A stretch of DNA of 64,000 nt from Uranotaenia lowii (taxonomy: Eukaryota > Arthropoda > Insecta > Diptera > Culicidae), in contig NC_073693.1 in assembly GCF_029784155.1 (NCBI RefSeq), positions 289,326,875 to 289,390,874 of the forward strand, written 5' to 3'. The position numbers and the translations under genes are program-made. Below, one piece after another: positions 23,600 to 34,066 of the stretch (position 1 is its first letter; each line of letters starts with the position of its first letter). The notes under the pieces are model-generated. The model did not search any database. It had not been told where the DNA came from and saw nothing but the letters and a program-made list of their open reading frames with translations.

Positions 23600-25016
23600 G
23601 AGGGAATCGTAAAGTCATTATAATTTTGTTAGCATAATTAAAAGAAGTTTGGAAAGCTTCAAACATTGAATTTGCTTTCAACATAAGTTGCATCATTTCC
23701 ATTAAATTTTGATGCAAAAATTTTAATTTTTCCTCAGTAATCTCACCCAAATCAACAAAATTGTTAGGATCAGAAAATGAAGGAGAAGAAAAAGTATTTG
23801 AATTTCGGGGATTTTCCCAAGCCTTCGCATGAACGTTGAGACTTGGTTTTTTCCCATTTTTATTAGTTAAACCTGAAGAGGGAAACCCATTTTCAACCAC
23901 CTCTGAGAACGATAAACAACGAGTCTGGGGCGCAGATTCAGCACAGGTAACATTAAAATCACTTCGGGTATTACCCAGCCGTGATTCCAATGCCGACCGA
24001 GGCTGACCGCGAACAGGCAGGTTGTTTGCCGGCCCGACGTGTGAAGACGAAAAAGAGGAAGGAGGAGAAGAAACTTTTCTGGAAACTTTGGGATTTTTCC
24101 TAGAAGCAATAATTTTTGCCCTGATGGGACAATCTAGCGAATTCGAGGAGTGATTACCTGCGCAATTCGCACACTTAAAAAATTCTGTTTTTGGCTTATC
24201 ACCACCAAAAAGGCATTTAGATTTTTCATGATCGAATGAGCCGCAAAACATGCATCTGGCATTCATTCTACAATTTTTAGTGCCATGACAAAAAGCTTGA
24301 CAACGACGACATTGCGTAATGTTTTGTAAAAAATTGGTAGAAGATTTACGAAAAGGTTCGAATTTGACTCGACAATGAAACATAAGACGAGCCTTTTCAA
24401 GAATTTGCAAATTATTAACCTGATCCTTTTTAAAATGGATCAAATTAAGTTCAGGAGCAAAACCAACACTACTGGTATTATTCGTGTTGGTTCTTTTCCT
24501 CATTTGAATTACTTGAATTGGAGAAAAACCTAACAAAGAATTTAATTCAGCTGTGATCTCATCCGGTGTCTGATCGCCAGTGAGACCACGAAGTACAACT
24601 TTAAATGGACGATCACTTCTAGCGTCGTACGTAAAAAAATGGTGTTTTTTATTATTCAAATAATTTAAAACCTTTTGAAAATCATTAAAAGATTCCGCCA
24701 ATATACGAGCAGTTCCCCTTCGACCGATCTGAAAAGAAATCTTCACATCCTTGACGGAAGTGACGATTTCTTTTCGAAAGGCATTGAAGTCAGGAATCGT
24801 GACCGTTATTGGTGGAATCTTTTCGTTTTTAAGAGTATAAGAAGAAGAAGGTTTCTTAGTACTCTTATCAGAATTAAATATGAATATTTCCTCATCACCG
24901 ATGTTATGAAGGACATCGAATGAATTGGAAATTTCAACTTTTTTGGCAGATGGCCCTGGATTAGGTTCAGCAATCCGTTTTCTTCCGGCCCTTGAGCCGG
25001 CCGAAGACTTCCCCAT
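23586..25016 (-). CDS. Jockey-type LINE ORF1, Gag-like nucleic-acid-binding protein
   Basis: ORF1 of the LINE, packaging RNA into the particle that mediates retrotransposition. I start it at the ATG at 25016 (MGKSSAGSRAGRKR), giving 476 residues. The open frame extends upstream to 25178, but that part is hydrophobic and unlike a Gag start. A fold resembling an RNA-recognition motif lies around residues 136-206 (FKVVLRGL). Three zinc knuckles follow at about 236-249 (CRRCQAFCHGTKNC), 255-268 (CMFCGSFDHEKSKC) and 282-296 (CANCAGNHSSNSLDC). A Ser/Pro-rich tail and a final helix-prone segment close the protein. It ends in TAG and overlaps the start of ORF2 by 14 bp, so ORF2 may be translated by re-initiation. 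Confidence 0.88.
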   Translation of the reverse strand: MGKSSAGSRAGRKRIAEPNPGPSAKKVEISNSFDVLHNIGDEEIFIFNSDKSTKKPSSSYTLKNEKIPPITVTIPDFNAFRKEIVTSVKDVKISFQIGRRGTARILAESFNDFQKVLNYLNNKKHHFFTYDARSDRPFKVVLRGLTGDQTPDEITAELNSLLGFSPIQVIQMRKRTNTNNTSSVGFAPELNLIHFKKDQVNNLQILEKARLMFHCRVKFEPFRKSSTNFLQNITQCRRCQAFCHGTKNCRMNARCMFCGSFDHEKSKCLFGGDKPKTEFFKCANCAGNHSSNSLDCPIRAKIIASRKNPKVSRKVSSPPSSFSSSHVGPANNLPVRGQPRSALESRLGNTRSDFNVTCAESAPQTRCLSFSEVVENGFPSSGLTNKNGKKPSLNVHAKAWENPRNSNTFSSPSFSDPNNFVDLGEITEEKLKFLHQNLMEMMQLMLKANSMFEAFQTSFNYANKIIMTLRFPHGSK

Positions 25017-26056
25017 GCTGGAAAGAAAAGAGAAAATATGAATAAAAGAAAATGAAAATAATTTTAGCACTGAAAAGTGCTGATTGAAATACAGGTAAGG
25101 AAAAAATAAATAATGTAAAATGTTCCTGCAGTTACACAGCAACGATACGATGCTCCGGCGTACGTGTTGACGGCTCAACGGTACAGATGGAAGTGAGGTG
25201 TATCCGTGTTTCTTTCAATGTAGATCGTATGGAGAATGCTGACAAATATAACATTAAACTTAGATTTTCGTTCATTCCGGATTTTCTAAAAATATCCAGG
25301 AATGCTTTATTCAAACGATTTGCTAAAGCAAATAAATAACTTGAAGTGAAAATTTCAATATTTTGTGTTAAAACCCGATTTTCAAACAATTTTAAAATGA
25401 ACATAAAATTTTGTTTAATCTTTTGATACGATTTTTACACTGCTGCTGTAATTCAATGAAAACTTTAAAATTCAAGTAAATTTCTTGCACTTTCCATCGT
25501 ATGGTTCTGGCTTAAATTTTGTTCAGATTTGCCCTTTTTTTTCACATATAAAAAAATCGTCCTAAATCCTCGACCATGTGGTTAAACGTATGGAATAGTT
25601 AGGGTCAAAGATCATCGTTCTTTTGAACAACAATTTTGATGATGTCTTGCTCAAATTTCACTTTCACCTAATTCGATATTGAATAAGCAATTTCAAACAG
25701 CTTGGTACCTGTTTCGACGAGTTTTGACCCAGATTTCATAGGAACTTATTCTTTTTAGTGATGAAAGCCCTAGAAGCGACAAGCCATCTGATGTCCGTTC
25801 TGCTATTGGTGACATTTTTTTTAAATCAGAGAGATCCTTACTTGAAAAAGATTATGTAATCATCATCTGGTTGAAAAAAATCGACTTAGGAACATGAGGG
25901 GTAATGTAAGAAATAAAAGGAAATTAAAATAATTGCATTTTTATTTTACTTAGAAACTCAACAGTATATTCGATCAAATATTCGTTTGGCCAAATAGTTG
26001 AAAAGGTAAATATTTGATATTCGGTCATTCACCGAACACGACTATTCGGTACATCT

Positions 26057-27171
26057 CTAGAAATTCCTTGATCTTAAAATTTTTGCTTGAATCGCCTTGA
26101 ACTCGCCCGAATGATCCGAGGAAAAAATAGAAGAAATTAAAAAAAAACATCTAGTACTCAACATGGCTGACGATATGTGGAAAATGCAAATTGATAAGTG
26201 GTATATAACGATTGGCACAATTAACGCCCAAATATACCAAAAAATGGCTACAAAAGCGACCGTTTTACCTCCGTTGTACTTTAAAGAGTTTCTCAATGTT
26301 AATACACTGATTTGATTGGATCTGAAATCGTGCCATTAAGCAAAAACTATGATGCAGTGATAAAAAATAATAATGTTGGTTTCTTGTAGAAGGTGAACAA
26401 CAAAAATATTCTTGATTAAAAAATGGTATTTTCTAGAGAGCAATATAGGTGACGCACATGTTGCTCTTACATTCTAATCAATAAACTAATTCATTCTACG
26501 CTATCTCAAAAACGACTTAACAGATCGCCACCAAATTTTGTATTTTTTTATAAACATTTCATTACTTGGTAGCATCTCCGAAAATTTCAATAATTTAACT
26601 GTAGCTCAAAAGTTATGAAAAAAGTTAATTTTTTTTTCGATTACTATCCTTAAGATGATTCGAATTCGAAAAACTCTATACAAAAAGGAATAACAACTGA
26701 TTTTGAAAATTTTCAAAACCGATAACGAAAACATTCATTATAACGTTGTTTGAAAAAATGAGTCCATCAGGATAGGTAAGACTTCGGAGAAGTAAAAACA
26801 ACAAAAGAATTGAACTTGGAAAATGTTGATATCTTTACCATTTTCTCATTAATTGAAACATTAATCTTGCTTAATTCATCTTTCTGCTGAATTGTATTAA
26901 GACTCAGATCCAAACCTAGTATTGAAACATGAAGACCTCGATGAGTTAAACTATTTAGTAAACTCGACTTGAATATCCACTGCTTCTAGGGCTAACTTGA
27001 TAAAATGCTAGCTGGCATCAAATCCACATCAGCACAGAGCCTGGCTAAAGTGAGGTTTTTCCTCGCAGCCAGGGTCATGCCCCATTATGCACGACTATTT
27101 TTCTGGCAGCATAAGCAAACCAATGTGTCATTCATAACAGGATACGCCCCTAAGCCGTACTAGACTGAACC
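26057..27171. other. no recognisable gene
   Basis: AT-rich to about 27000. Part of 26500-26600 resembles a reverse-strand copy of 18040-18140. From about 27000 the base composition rises towards the next region. CATTCATAACAGG at 27130-27142 is repeated near 40247. Confidence 0.4.
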
Positions 27172-27192
27172 CATTCATTCATTCATTCATTC
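27172..27192. repeat. (CATT)n microsatellite
   Basis: About five perfect CATT units. Confidence 0.9.
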
Positions 27193-27223
27193 ACCTACCC
27201 CGGTCCTGTCCCCTCTCAATGTT

Positions 27224-27245
27224 AGTCAGTCAGTCAGTCAGTCAG
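27224..27245. repeat. (AGTC)n microsatellite
   Basis: Five and a half perfect AGTC units. In another register this is repeated TCAGT, the arthropod initiator core sequence. Confidence 0.9.
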
Positions 27246-27810
27246 CCACCACGTATCCAGTTGAGTCGTGGGAGGCAAAAGAACACTGCATGAAAGAGCT
27301 GCTAAATTGTAGCTTCCAGCAGTAAAGTAGATTACACGTTCGTTGTGCTGCTGCAACCCAGATTCAGTTCAGAGTTTGAGGACGGCGACACTTGAGCTAA
27401 CGAACGACTCAAGTGGGTACATCTTTGCCACCCCCTCAGCTCTAGTTAAGCCTTACCCGGCGAGAGTGGTTCCATAAATCGTGCCCGTAGTAGTCGATTG
27501 CACTCTGAATGCACACAAAAAAAACCCCTCCCACACACACACCCCGTCTAAGCAGTTTCTCAGTTGGCTGTCGGCTGTCATCGTCCTGTTTATTATCAAG
27601 AGCTTCGTCAACAACGCTATCGCGCGACACAAAACGGCTCAAGAATTTCAACCCGTCCGTCCTTCTTTCTGTCCATTCGTTTGGGGCGGCTGCTGCTTCT
27701 AGACAGACTATGAGTGAAGTCTGCTTCTCAACTGTCACAGAAGCCAGCAGCAAGCAAGCAAGCAAGCAAAACCGAAGAGTAAACACAGCCGACACTTCGT
27801 TGCACTAGGA
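27246..27810. other. GC-richer segment of unknown role
   Basis: Clearly less AT-rich than its surroundings, with CA-rich, CCGTCC and (GCAA)n tracts (27751-27769). Overlapping ORFs of 73-117 codons on both strands show no domain. Composition and simple repeats would suit a promoter or 5' untranslated exon of a host gene, but I see no decisive motif. Confidence 0.3.
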
Positions 27811-28010
27811 AAATTCCGTATTGTGTTAGAATTTAAGAAGCATTTAATCATATGAATTTTTCTACTGTATCGATAAACATGGTAATATTATTCTCGATGA
27901 ACTGAAAATCCATCAATAATTTTGTCTGGAGTGAAAAGATGCCGGAACGATTGAATAGACGTACATTTTTCTCGATTTACTGTTAAAAAAAAACTTTGGC
28001 TGAATCAACT

Positions 28011-29180
28011 TCAACCCTCATTCGTCATAGAAATTTTTGCCCGTTACAGTCCCTCCCTGGGGCATTAATTTGACACTCCTGACTAATATCAATATATCTC
28101 TCTTGTTTCTTAACCGGTTTTTAAATATTTTAAAGTTTTGGAAACCTTGTAACGTAACTCAAATATGTTTTTCAGACAATATTCACCTACAACAATCCAG
28201 TTCTCAGTCTAAGAAACAAAATCCAAAAAAGCAAGCATCGGAAAATACATTGTAGATGAGTTACAGAATGCTAAAAAAGTTTCACTTGGTATCCGGAAAA
28301 ACTGAAGTTAGGAGCTTTACGATGCACACAAAGATATATTTGTTTAATTTTTTTTTAAGATCATAACAAAAAATATAAAAAAGATGTGTAAAACCGCAAA
28401 GTTCTTCGAAATAACAGGTTACCTCATCCGCCATATTGGTTGGCAGATTTCCCGAATGATGACGTAGTTGTTATGAAAAATAGCGAGCATTGTATTGAAT
28501 TCTACAGTTTTTCCTTAAAAAATATTTTTGATGTCAGTAATTTGTACGCCACTGTCCTCAAATGCATAAATTCGACTTCCCAGATTTATAAGCTTTTTAA
28601 AAAAATACAATTTGGTTTGTGGTTCTGCATAAAATGCGAATTAACCTAGGAAATATCTAAATTTAGGTGGAAATTGTTATTACTGGAAACTATTTCCAAG
28701 CATATTGTAAGCTTAAAAGTAGAAAATATTGCAAGAAGTCTCATCTAATAGTCCTAATAAATCATTTAACATGCAAATTTAGAGTTCATTAACAGTAAAA
28801 TATTAAATTGATAAATCATCTTTTCACGTAACTATTATCTTATTCGAGTTTTGGAATGATTCCAAGCTCTTTATTCAATATATTTCATACCGAAATCAAT
28901 TGTTTCAACACAAACTTTAGTTCCTTAAAACTAATTACTGAATTTTTTTATGCAAATGACGAAAAATGTAGATTTATTTTTTATTCCTATGGAATGTATG
29001 AAGAATCTTATAACAACTACGTCATCATGCCCGGCGTGGGGGTACGTTCACGCATGATTACGGTACCCTATAATTCAAATACTCTGGTAAAACCGTACTT
29101 TTCAATCAATGATCCGTCAACACTGTTCAAGTCACATCAGATAAATAAAAAAATAATTATTGAAAAGCTGACATAATTTG
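28011..29180 (+). repeat. dispersed repeat family R, copy A
   Basis: It shares a long stretch with 55690-56960 in the same order. At the start both have GACACTCCTGAC, TTTTGGAAACC and GTAACGTAACTCAAATATGT. In the middle both have TTTCACTT followed by an AAAACTGAA-like stretch. Near the end both have CAATGATCCGTCAA or its variant, then a CAGATAAAT segment. No protein is recognisable. The copies are diverged, and their class (LINE 3' piece or DNA element) is not clear. Confidence 0.5.
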
Positions 29181-29195
29181 GCAAATTTTTGCTTT

Positions 29196-29218
29196 TAGCT
29201 TAGCTTAGCTTAGCTTAA
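29196..29218 (+). repeat. (AGCTT)n short tandem repeat
   Basis: Four units of TTAGC/AGCTT right after the dispersed repeat. It resembles but does not equal the insect telomere motif TTAGG, and it is internal. Confidence 0.8.
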
Positions 29219-29324
29219 TTAACTACTCACATCCACCTTAAAACGTCAAACCCGAAATGCATAATTATAGAAAATGCATAACTTACTCCAAAATCAATTT
29301 GTGATTACAATCACTTCGAGTTCC

Positions 29325-31325
29325 ACAATTGCTGGTGTGGCTCAGTAGAACAAGTTCCACATCGCCAATGCACAGTGGTGCAGAACATCAATCTAGCTGT
29401 ACGAAATTAATAGCACCCAGGAATGAAAAGATAGACATTTGATGTCTTCAGCAACATTGTTCAGTTTTACAAGGAGCATATTCTAATATCAAAATTTTTG
29501 CCGAGGGGTCCACCGATAGCGAGTTAAAAATGCTAACTTTTTTGTTTTTCAAATTAGAGCTTTGGTGTCTTCGTCAAAGTTGTTTATCTGATCAAAATAC
29601 ATAAGTTTGTTGAATATGTCAAAGTCCTATCACATCGCCCTCAGGAGTTACAGTCAAAGTAAAAAAAATCTCTTCAAAAAACAGTTTTTTAAACCTGACA
29701 CGTTGTAGATTCGATAAAATGGTTCGCTGTCTTTGAAACAAAGTTGTAACAAGCCACGATCTACATTTGTCTCATACATTATGATGGGTTTAGAAGTTGT
29801 TGAAGCTCTATAGAAAGCATTTAGTGTATTTTATTTGCAATTTTGGAAGGCTCGTCCATCGAAAAGTGCACATTTTTGCAACACCCCCTTTTTTGTGATT
29901 ATTTTTGATGATAAGTGGAACCATTTCCATTTGAAATTAGCGCGGAAATCGGTGGAACTAGTAGAGATTTGAATGATTGAAAATACACATTTTATGAAAA
30001 AAATGCCTATTTTACTTATAGAAAAAACGTTAAAACATTTAGTTGATTAGTAAAATGTTGCAGTTTTCTTTTATACAGTTTGTTTGATTAAAGGACATTT
30101 AAATTTGATTTTTCAAATCATTTAAACCTCAAAAAAAAAACAAATGGAACTTATCTGTTAAATTTGGTAGAGCACTAAATAAGTATTTGATATCATTTAA
30201 ATGAATAATAGAATTTTGTCATTACAATATAACTGCTTCAACAGATTCCAAGTAACTGTATCCAAGTAACCAATCTTACAAGACATTTGGCTTTTGTCTT
30301 TTCGTTGAGTCATAAGTTTTCATCGAATTTAAATGACTTTTAATAAAACAAAATATATAAAAGAAAACTGCAACATTTTATTAATCAATTATAGGTATTT
30401 TTTACATAAAATGTGTATTTTCAATCATTCAAATCTCTACTTGTTCCACCGATTTCCACGCTTATTTCAAAAGGAAATGGTTCCGCTTATCATCAAAAAT
30501 AATCACAAAAAAGGGGGTGTTGCGAAAATGTGCACTTTTCAATGGACGAGCCTTTCAAATTGCCAATAAAATACACTAAATGCTTTCTATAGAGCTTCAG
30601 CAACTTCTAAACCCATCATAATGTATGAGACAAATGTAGATCGTGGCTTGTTACAACTTTGTTTCAAAGACAGCGAACCATTTTATCGAATCTACAACGT
30701 GTCAGGTTTAAAAAACTGTTTTTTGAAGAGATTTTTTTTTACTTTGACTGTAACTCCTGAGAGCAATGTGATAGGACTTTGACATATTCAACAAACTTAT
30801 GTATTTTGATCAGATAAACAACTTTGTCGAAGACATCAAAGCTCTAATTTGAAAAACAAAAAAGTTAGCATTTTTAACTCGCTATCGGTGGACCCCTCGG
30901 CAAAAATTTTGATACTAGAATATGCTCCTTGTAAAACTGAACAATGTTGCTGAAGACATCAAATGTCTATCTTTTCATCCCTGGGCGCTATTAATTTCGT
31001 ACAGCTAGATTGATGTTCTGCACCACTGGGCAATGGTTGCTACTCCGTGATTGACCGAGGCCATCAATTCTGTTCAGAGGTCAAATGAATGGTGCTTGGG
31101 ATTAGCAGCTCATTCACACTGCACAAAACTGATGCTCTCTCTTTGAACGTCAATAACGGCGCCGGCCACGTCCTAGTAGTCAATGGATAGATTTGAAAAG
31201 GTAGAAAGAGATGAAAGATTTATTTTATGCATTAGGACCGAGATCACCTCTGCATCCTAGCAAATTAATTTTGGTTGGGACTGGGTAAAAGAAATTAAAT
31301 GGGAGACACTTTTGACAAGTGTTAC
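29325..31325 (+). repeat. SINE-like repeat split by a later insertion
   Basis: The two flanks, 29325-29370 and 31031-31325, read continuously once the inserted element is ignored. TGGCTCAGTAG at 29338-29348 fits the Pol III A-box consensus, suggesting a tRNA-derived head; I could not find a convincing B box. The right part (ACGGCGCCGGCCACGT, CATCCTAGCAAATTAATTTT, CACTTTTGACAAGTG) matches 17027-17215. No ORF. Confidence 0.55.
29371..31030. mobile_element. 1.66-kb fold-back element with 5-bp flanking repeat
   Basis: Two inverted arms, about 29371-30112 and 30322-31030, are nearly identical over some 700 bp with a loop of about 210 bp. The ends are CACAGTGGTGCAGAAC and GTTCTGCACCACTGGG. CAATG flanks both sides (29366-29370 and 31031-31035), a likely 5-bp target duplication. 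It lies inside a SINE-like repeat, which supports a real insertion. No transposase is encoded. The 5-bp duplication and the CACAGTG end fit Transib-like transposons, but they may be coincidence; the class is open. Confidence 0.75.
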
Positions 31326-32430
31326 GGTGAACCATAAAAAAATATATTCCTTACTCCTATTAGGTCTTATTCGAAGCTTTCAGTTAATGAGGGAGCATGA
31401 GATTGTTAAATGTAATGATGACAAAAAAAAAAAAACTACTATCACCAATTGCCTATTTTTCATGAACATTCCTAGTATCTTTCCCCAACATACATTTGTA
31501 AAAAATATGCCTATAGTATAACCGTAATATCCTGTCTGTGACATATCAAGTCGACGATTTACTTTTTTTTCATTTGTTTATATCTCTATGTTAATAATCT
31601 ATCCTGAATTGCAACAAGTTTAGCTATGATGACTTAATGAATAGTAAATCAAAACAACCGTTTAATTCGATTTATTTTAAAAAATGATATCAACAAAACC
31701 ATCTCTTAAAAAAAGTTCATCAGTTCAAAATGCTTAACGTTATGATGATATATAGCTCTGAATTGAAAGTTATTCTTTTTGTCACTAGATTACACATTTT
31801 TAAACCCAATTTTTTTATTGGGTTTTAAATACATTGAATTCTAGATATTTTTAATTCAATCTACCCGGAATAGGCCAAGAAACAGGGTTGTAAAAGTTCG
31901 GTGGGAAATTTCCTACTGTATAATTAGAAAAACGATTGGCACGCTAACTTTGGCATGACCGTATGTCGGCCAAAAAGTGAAGTCTTAAAGGGTCAGCTTC
32001 TCTATGCATCATGCCACTGACCATGACAAAATATGAGTATATGCTTATGATCACAGTGTGGAGAATTGGTATTGGACAATGTTATTTATAATGTTTTCAA
32101 AATGATTTGATCTCACCAAGCATCCAGAGACCAGAATGCAAATTGCTGGCAGAAAACTTCTGAGTGTCAGTATTTTCTTGATCCATTATTTTTGAGAAAC
32201 CATCAAAATTTTTTCTGGAACGGCTGTGTTCACTTTGCTGCGTCATTTTTGATCACCAAAACACATGACTCTCGCTTGTCTTCCGGCCAGGACCCAAATT
32301 CGTCTTCTTTCTCCTCCACGATTAACTTTTACGATGGTCCAGTTTCTACCTTGCTCAGTATTGTAGCTATCCGTTATCATCTTTTAACACTGGAACGTCG
32401 ACAAATTTTCATCTTCTTTAGAGAATTTCA
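31326..32430. other. no recognisable gene
   Basis: AT-rich. The 126-codon ORF at 32192-32572 falls partly in the next repeat and has no domain. Confidence 0.4.
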
Positions 32431-32439
32431 AATTATTTG

Positions 32440-33260
32440 GAATGTTTTCGATCAATTTGGCGAGTTTAAAAAAATACGTCCAACTTTGTCGCTGACTGCT
32501 TTGATTCAACTCATAATTTTGCAAATTTTTGCTTTTTCAGATTATCAAAAAAAAAAAACACAGGTTATTTGAATGAAATTGCACTTGCATTTGAAAATAC
32601 TAACGCAAAATTTTCGCTATAAGCTATACTCATCAGGAAAAAAACAATTTTGTAACGTACAAAATTTGAATTAGTGCACAACATTTTAGATTTAATTTTA
32701 GAATCCATCTCTTCAACTGCAATTTTAGCTCCTTTCATGAAAATTCAGTTTTCCCGCCTACAATGATAGAGCATTTTTGATTCCTTTTTCTCTTCTCTAC
32801 CAACCGTCGAACAAACCGGTCACCTAGCCACGTTTATAATATAAAGTGAATTTAGAATAAATTTTTAGTCTGAAGTTTTCCTTAAAATAAAGTTATTATT
32901 TATTGGACTAAATCCAAGTGAAGTGAAGTTTCTTTGATTTGTGACCGTGATCTATTTCCTGACGATACAAATTTCATACAAATTCTAGTGGTGAAATTAC
33001 ATTAGCGCTGTGATACTCTACAAAACTATTTTTCTCTTAGATTTTGAATAAAGGAAAGAAAAAGTGTTGTACATAAATATTGCCCAAAAACAAAATGAGT
33101 TACATTACAAGGTTTTCAAAAACAATAAATTTTGCTGAAATCAGTAAGGAAACAAAGAAGATATATTGGTTTTGATAAGGAGTGTCAAATCGACACTCCA
33201 GGGATTGTAACGGGTATAACTTTCAGAGACGGATAAGGGTTAAGCATTAATTTTCGAAAA
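32440..33260. repeat. dispersed repeat family R, rearranged copy B
   Basis: The part to about 33040 resembles the end of family R in plus orientation (TGCAAATTTTTGCTTTTTCA near 32519, ATTCTAGTGGTGAAATTA near 32984). From about 33090 to 33250 it resembles the start of family R in minus orientation (ATGAGTTACATTACAAGG, GGAGTGTCAAATCGACACTC). The orientation change suggests rearrangement or two separate insertions. Confidence 0.35.
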
Positions 33261-33287
33261 ATAACATGTTTGTCAAAGTGTGTCGAT

Positions 33288-34058
33288 TAGACTGCCCCAA
33301 ATTTGTATGAGAAATTCAAAACCTGTAAAATGTTATGCGCTGAAGGCTGAAATTGATCCTAGTCCTAGTACAAGATCTCATGCCAAATTTGGGCCAAATC
33401 GGATCACGGGAAGGGGTCGCTCAACGAGCCTGAAGTTTGTATGGGATTTCGAGACATTTTGTTCGAGAGAAACATGAGAAACCAGTTTTTCATCAATAAC
33501 TTTGATTCCCGTCGGTCGATTTCTTTCAAAAACGGTTTTTATTAAAGCATAAATTATGAAAAATATTTCATCCGAAGATTGCATTTCAATTAGAGTTAAG
33601 ATAAGAAAGTTATTAAGCTTGGGCTAACTTTTTTAAGGATGGTATTCATCACTGTTAATGAGTGAAGGCGGTCGAACATATTGACGCCTCATTAGCAGTG
33701 CTGAATACCACCGTTAAAAAAGTTAACCCATTTTTCAAGCTTAATAACTTTTTTATCTTAACTCTTATCGAAATGCAGTCTTCGGATGAATTATTTTTCA
33801 TAGTTTAGACTTTAAGAAAACCCGTTTTTGAAAGAAATCGGCCGACGGAAACCGAAGTTATTGATGAAAAACTGGTTTTTCATGTTTCTCCCGAACAAAA
33901 TGTCTCGAAATCCCATACAAACTTCAGGCTCGTTGAGCGACCCCTTCCCGTGATCCGATCTGGCCCAAATTTGGCATGAGATCTTGTACTAGGCCAAGGA
34001 TCAATTTTAGCCTGCAGCGCATAACTTTTTCAAAAGTCGGGTCATTTGGGGCACTCTA
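33288..34058. mobile_element. 771-bp palindromic hAT-type MITE, 8-bp TSD
   Basis: The two halves are inverted copies over some 370 bp each, meeting near 33675. The ends are TAGACTGCCCCAAA and TTTGGGGCACTCTA. The flanks GTGTCGAT at 33280-33287 and 34059-34066 are identical, an 8-bp duplication as made by hAT transposases. There is no transposase ORF, so it depends on another element. As RNA it would fold into a long double-stranded hairpin. Confidence 0.85.
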
Positions 34059-34066
34059 GTGTCGAT

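Larger units (their letters stand above)
20650..25195 (-). mobile_element. complete Jockey-clade non-LTR retrotransposon
   Basis: A LINE on the minus strand with two intact, overlapping ORFs, a 3' tail of about 60 A (T run at 20650-20709) and identical 12-bp flanks AGGTGTATCCGT at 20638-20649 and 25196-25207. The flanks are the target-site duplication and define the full insertion. The order 5' end, CCHC-type ORF1, endonuclease-reverse transcriptase ORF2, short 3' UTR and poly(A) is typical of Jockey-clade elements. Intact frames, a long A tail and exact flanks suggest a young, possibly competent copy. It sits inside the outer repeat. Confidence 0.92.
20165..26056. mobile_element. outer repeat with CCGAAT-rich ends, host of nested insertions
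   Basis: The left end has AGATGTAACGAAT (20165-20177) and the right end ATTCGGTACATCT (26044-26056); they are inverted copies with one difference. Both ends are rich in TATTCGG/CCGAATA phrases, a style I associate with insect MITEs. The interior contains a palindromic MITE (20401-20617) and the complete Jockey-type LINE (20650-25195). I found no target-site duplication, so that the two ends belong to one element is inference. Confidence 0.4.

Noticed and set aside
29196..29218. Telomere-like TTAGC repeat
   Set aside because: Only four units, the wrong base for the insect motif, and inside ordinary TE sequence.
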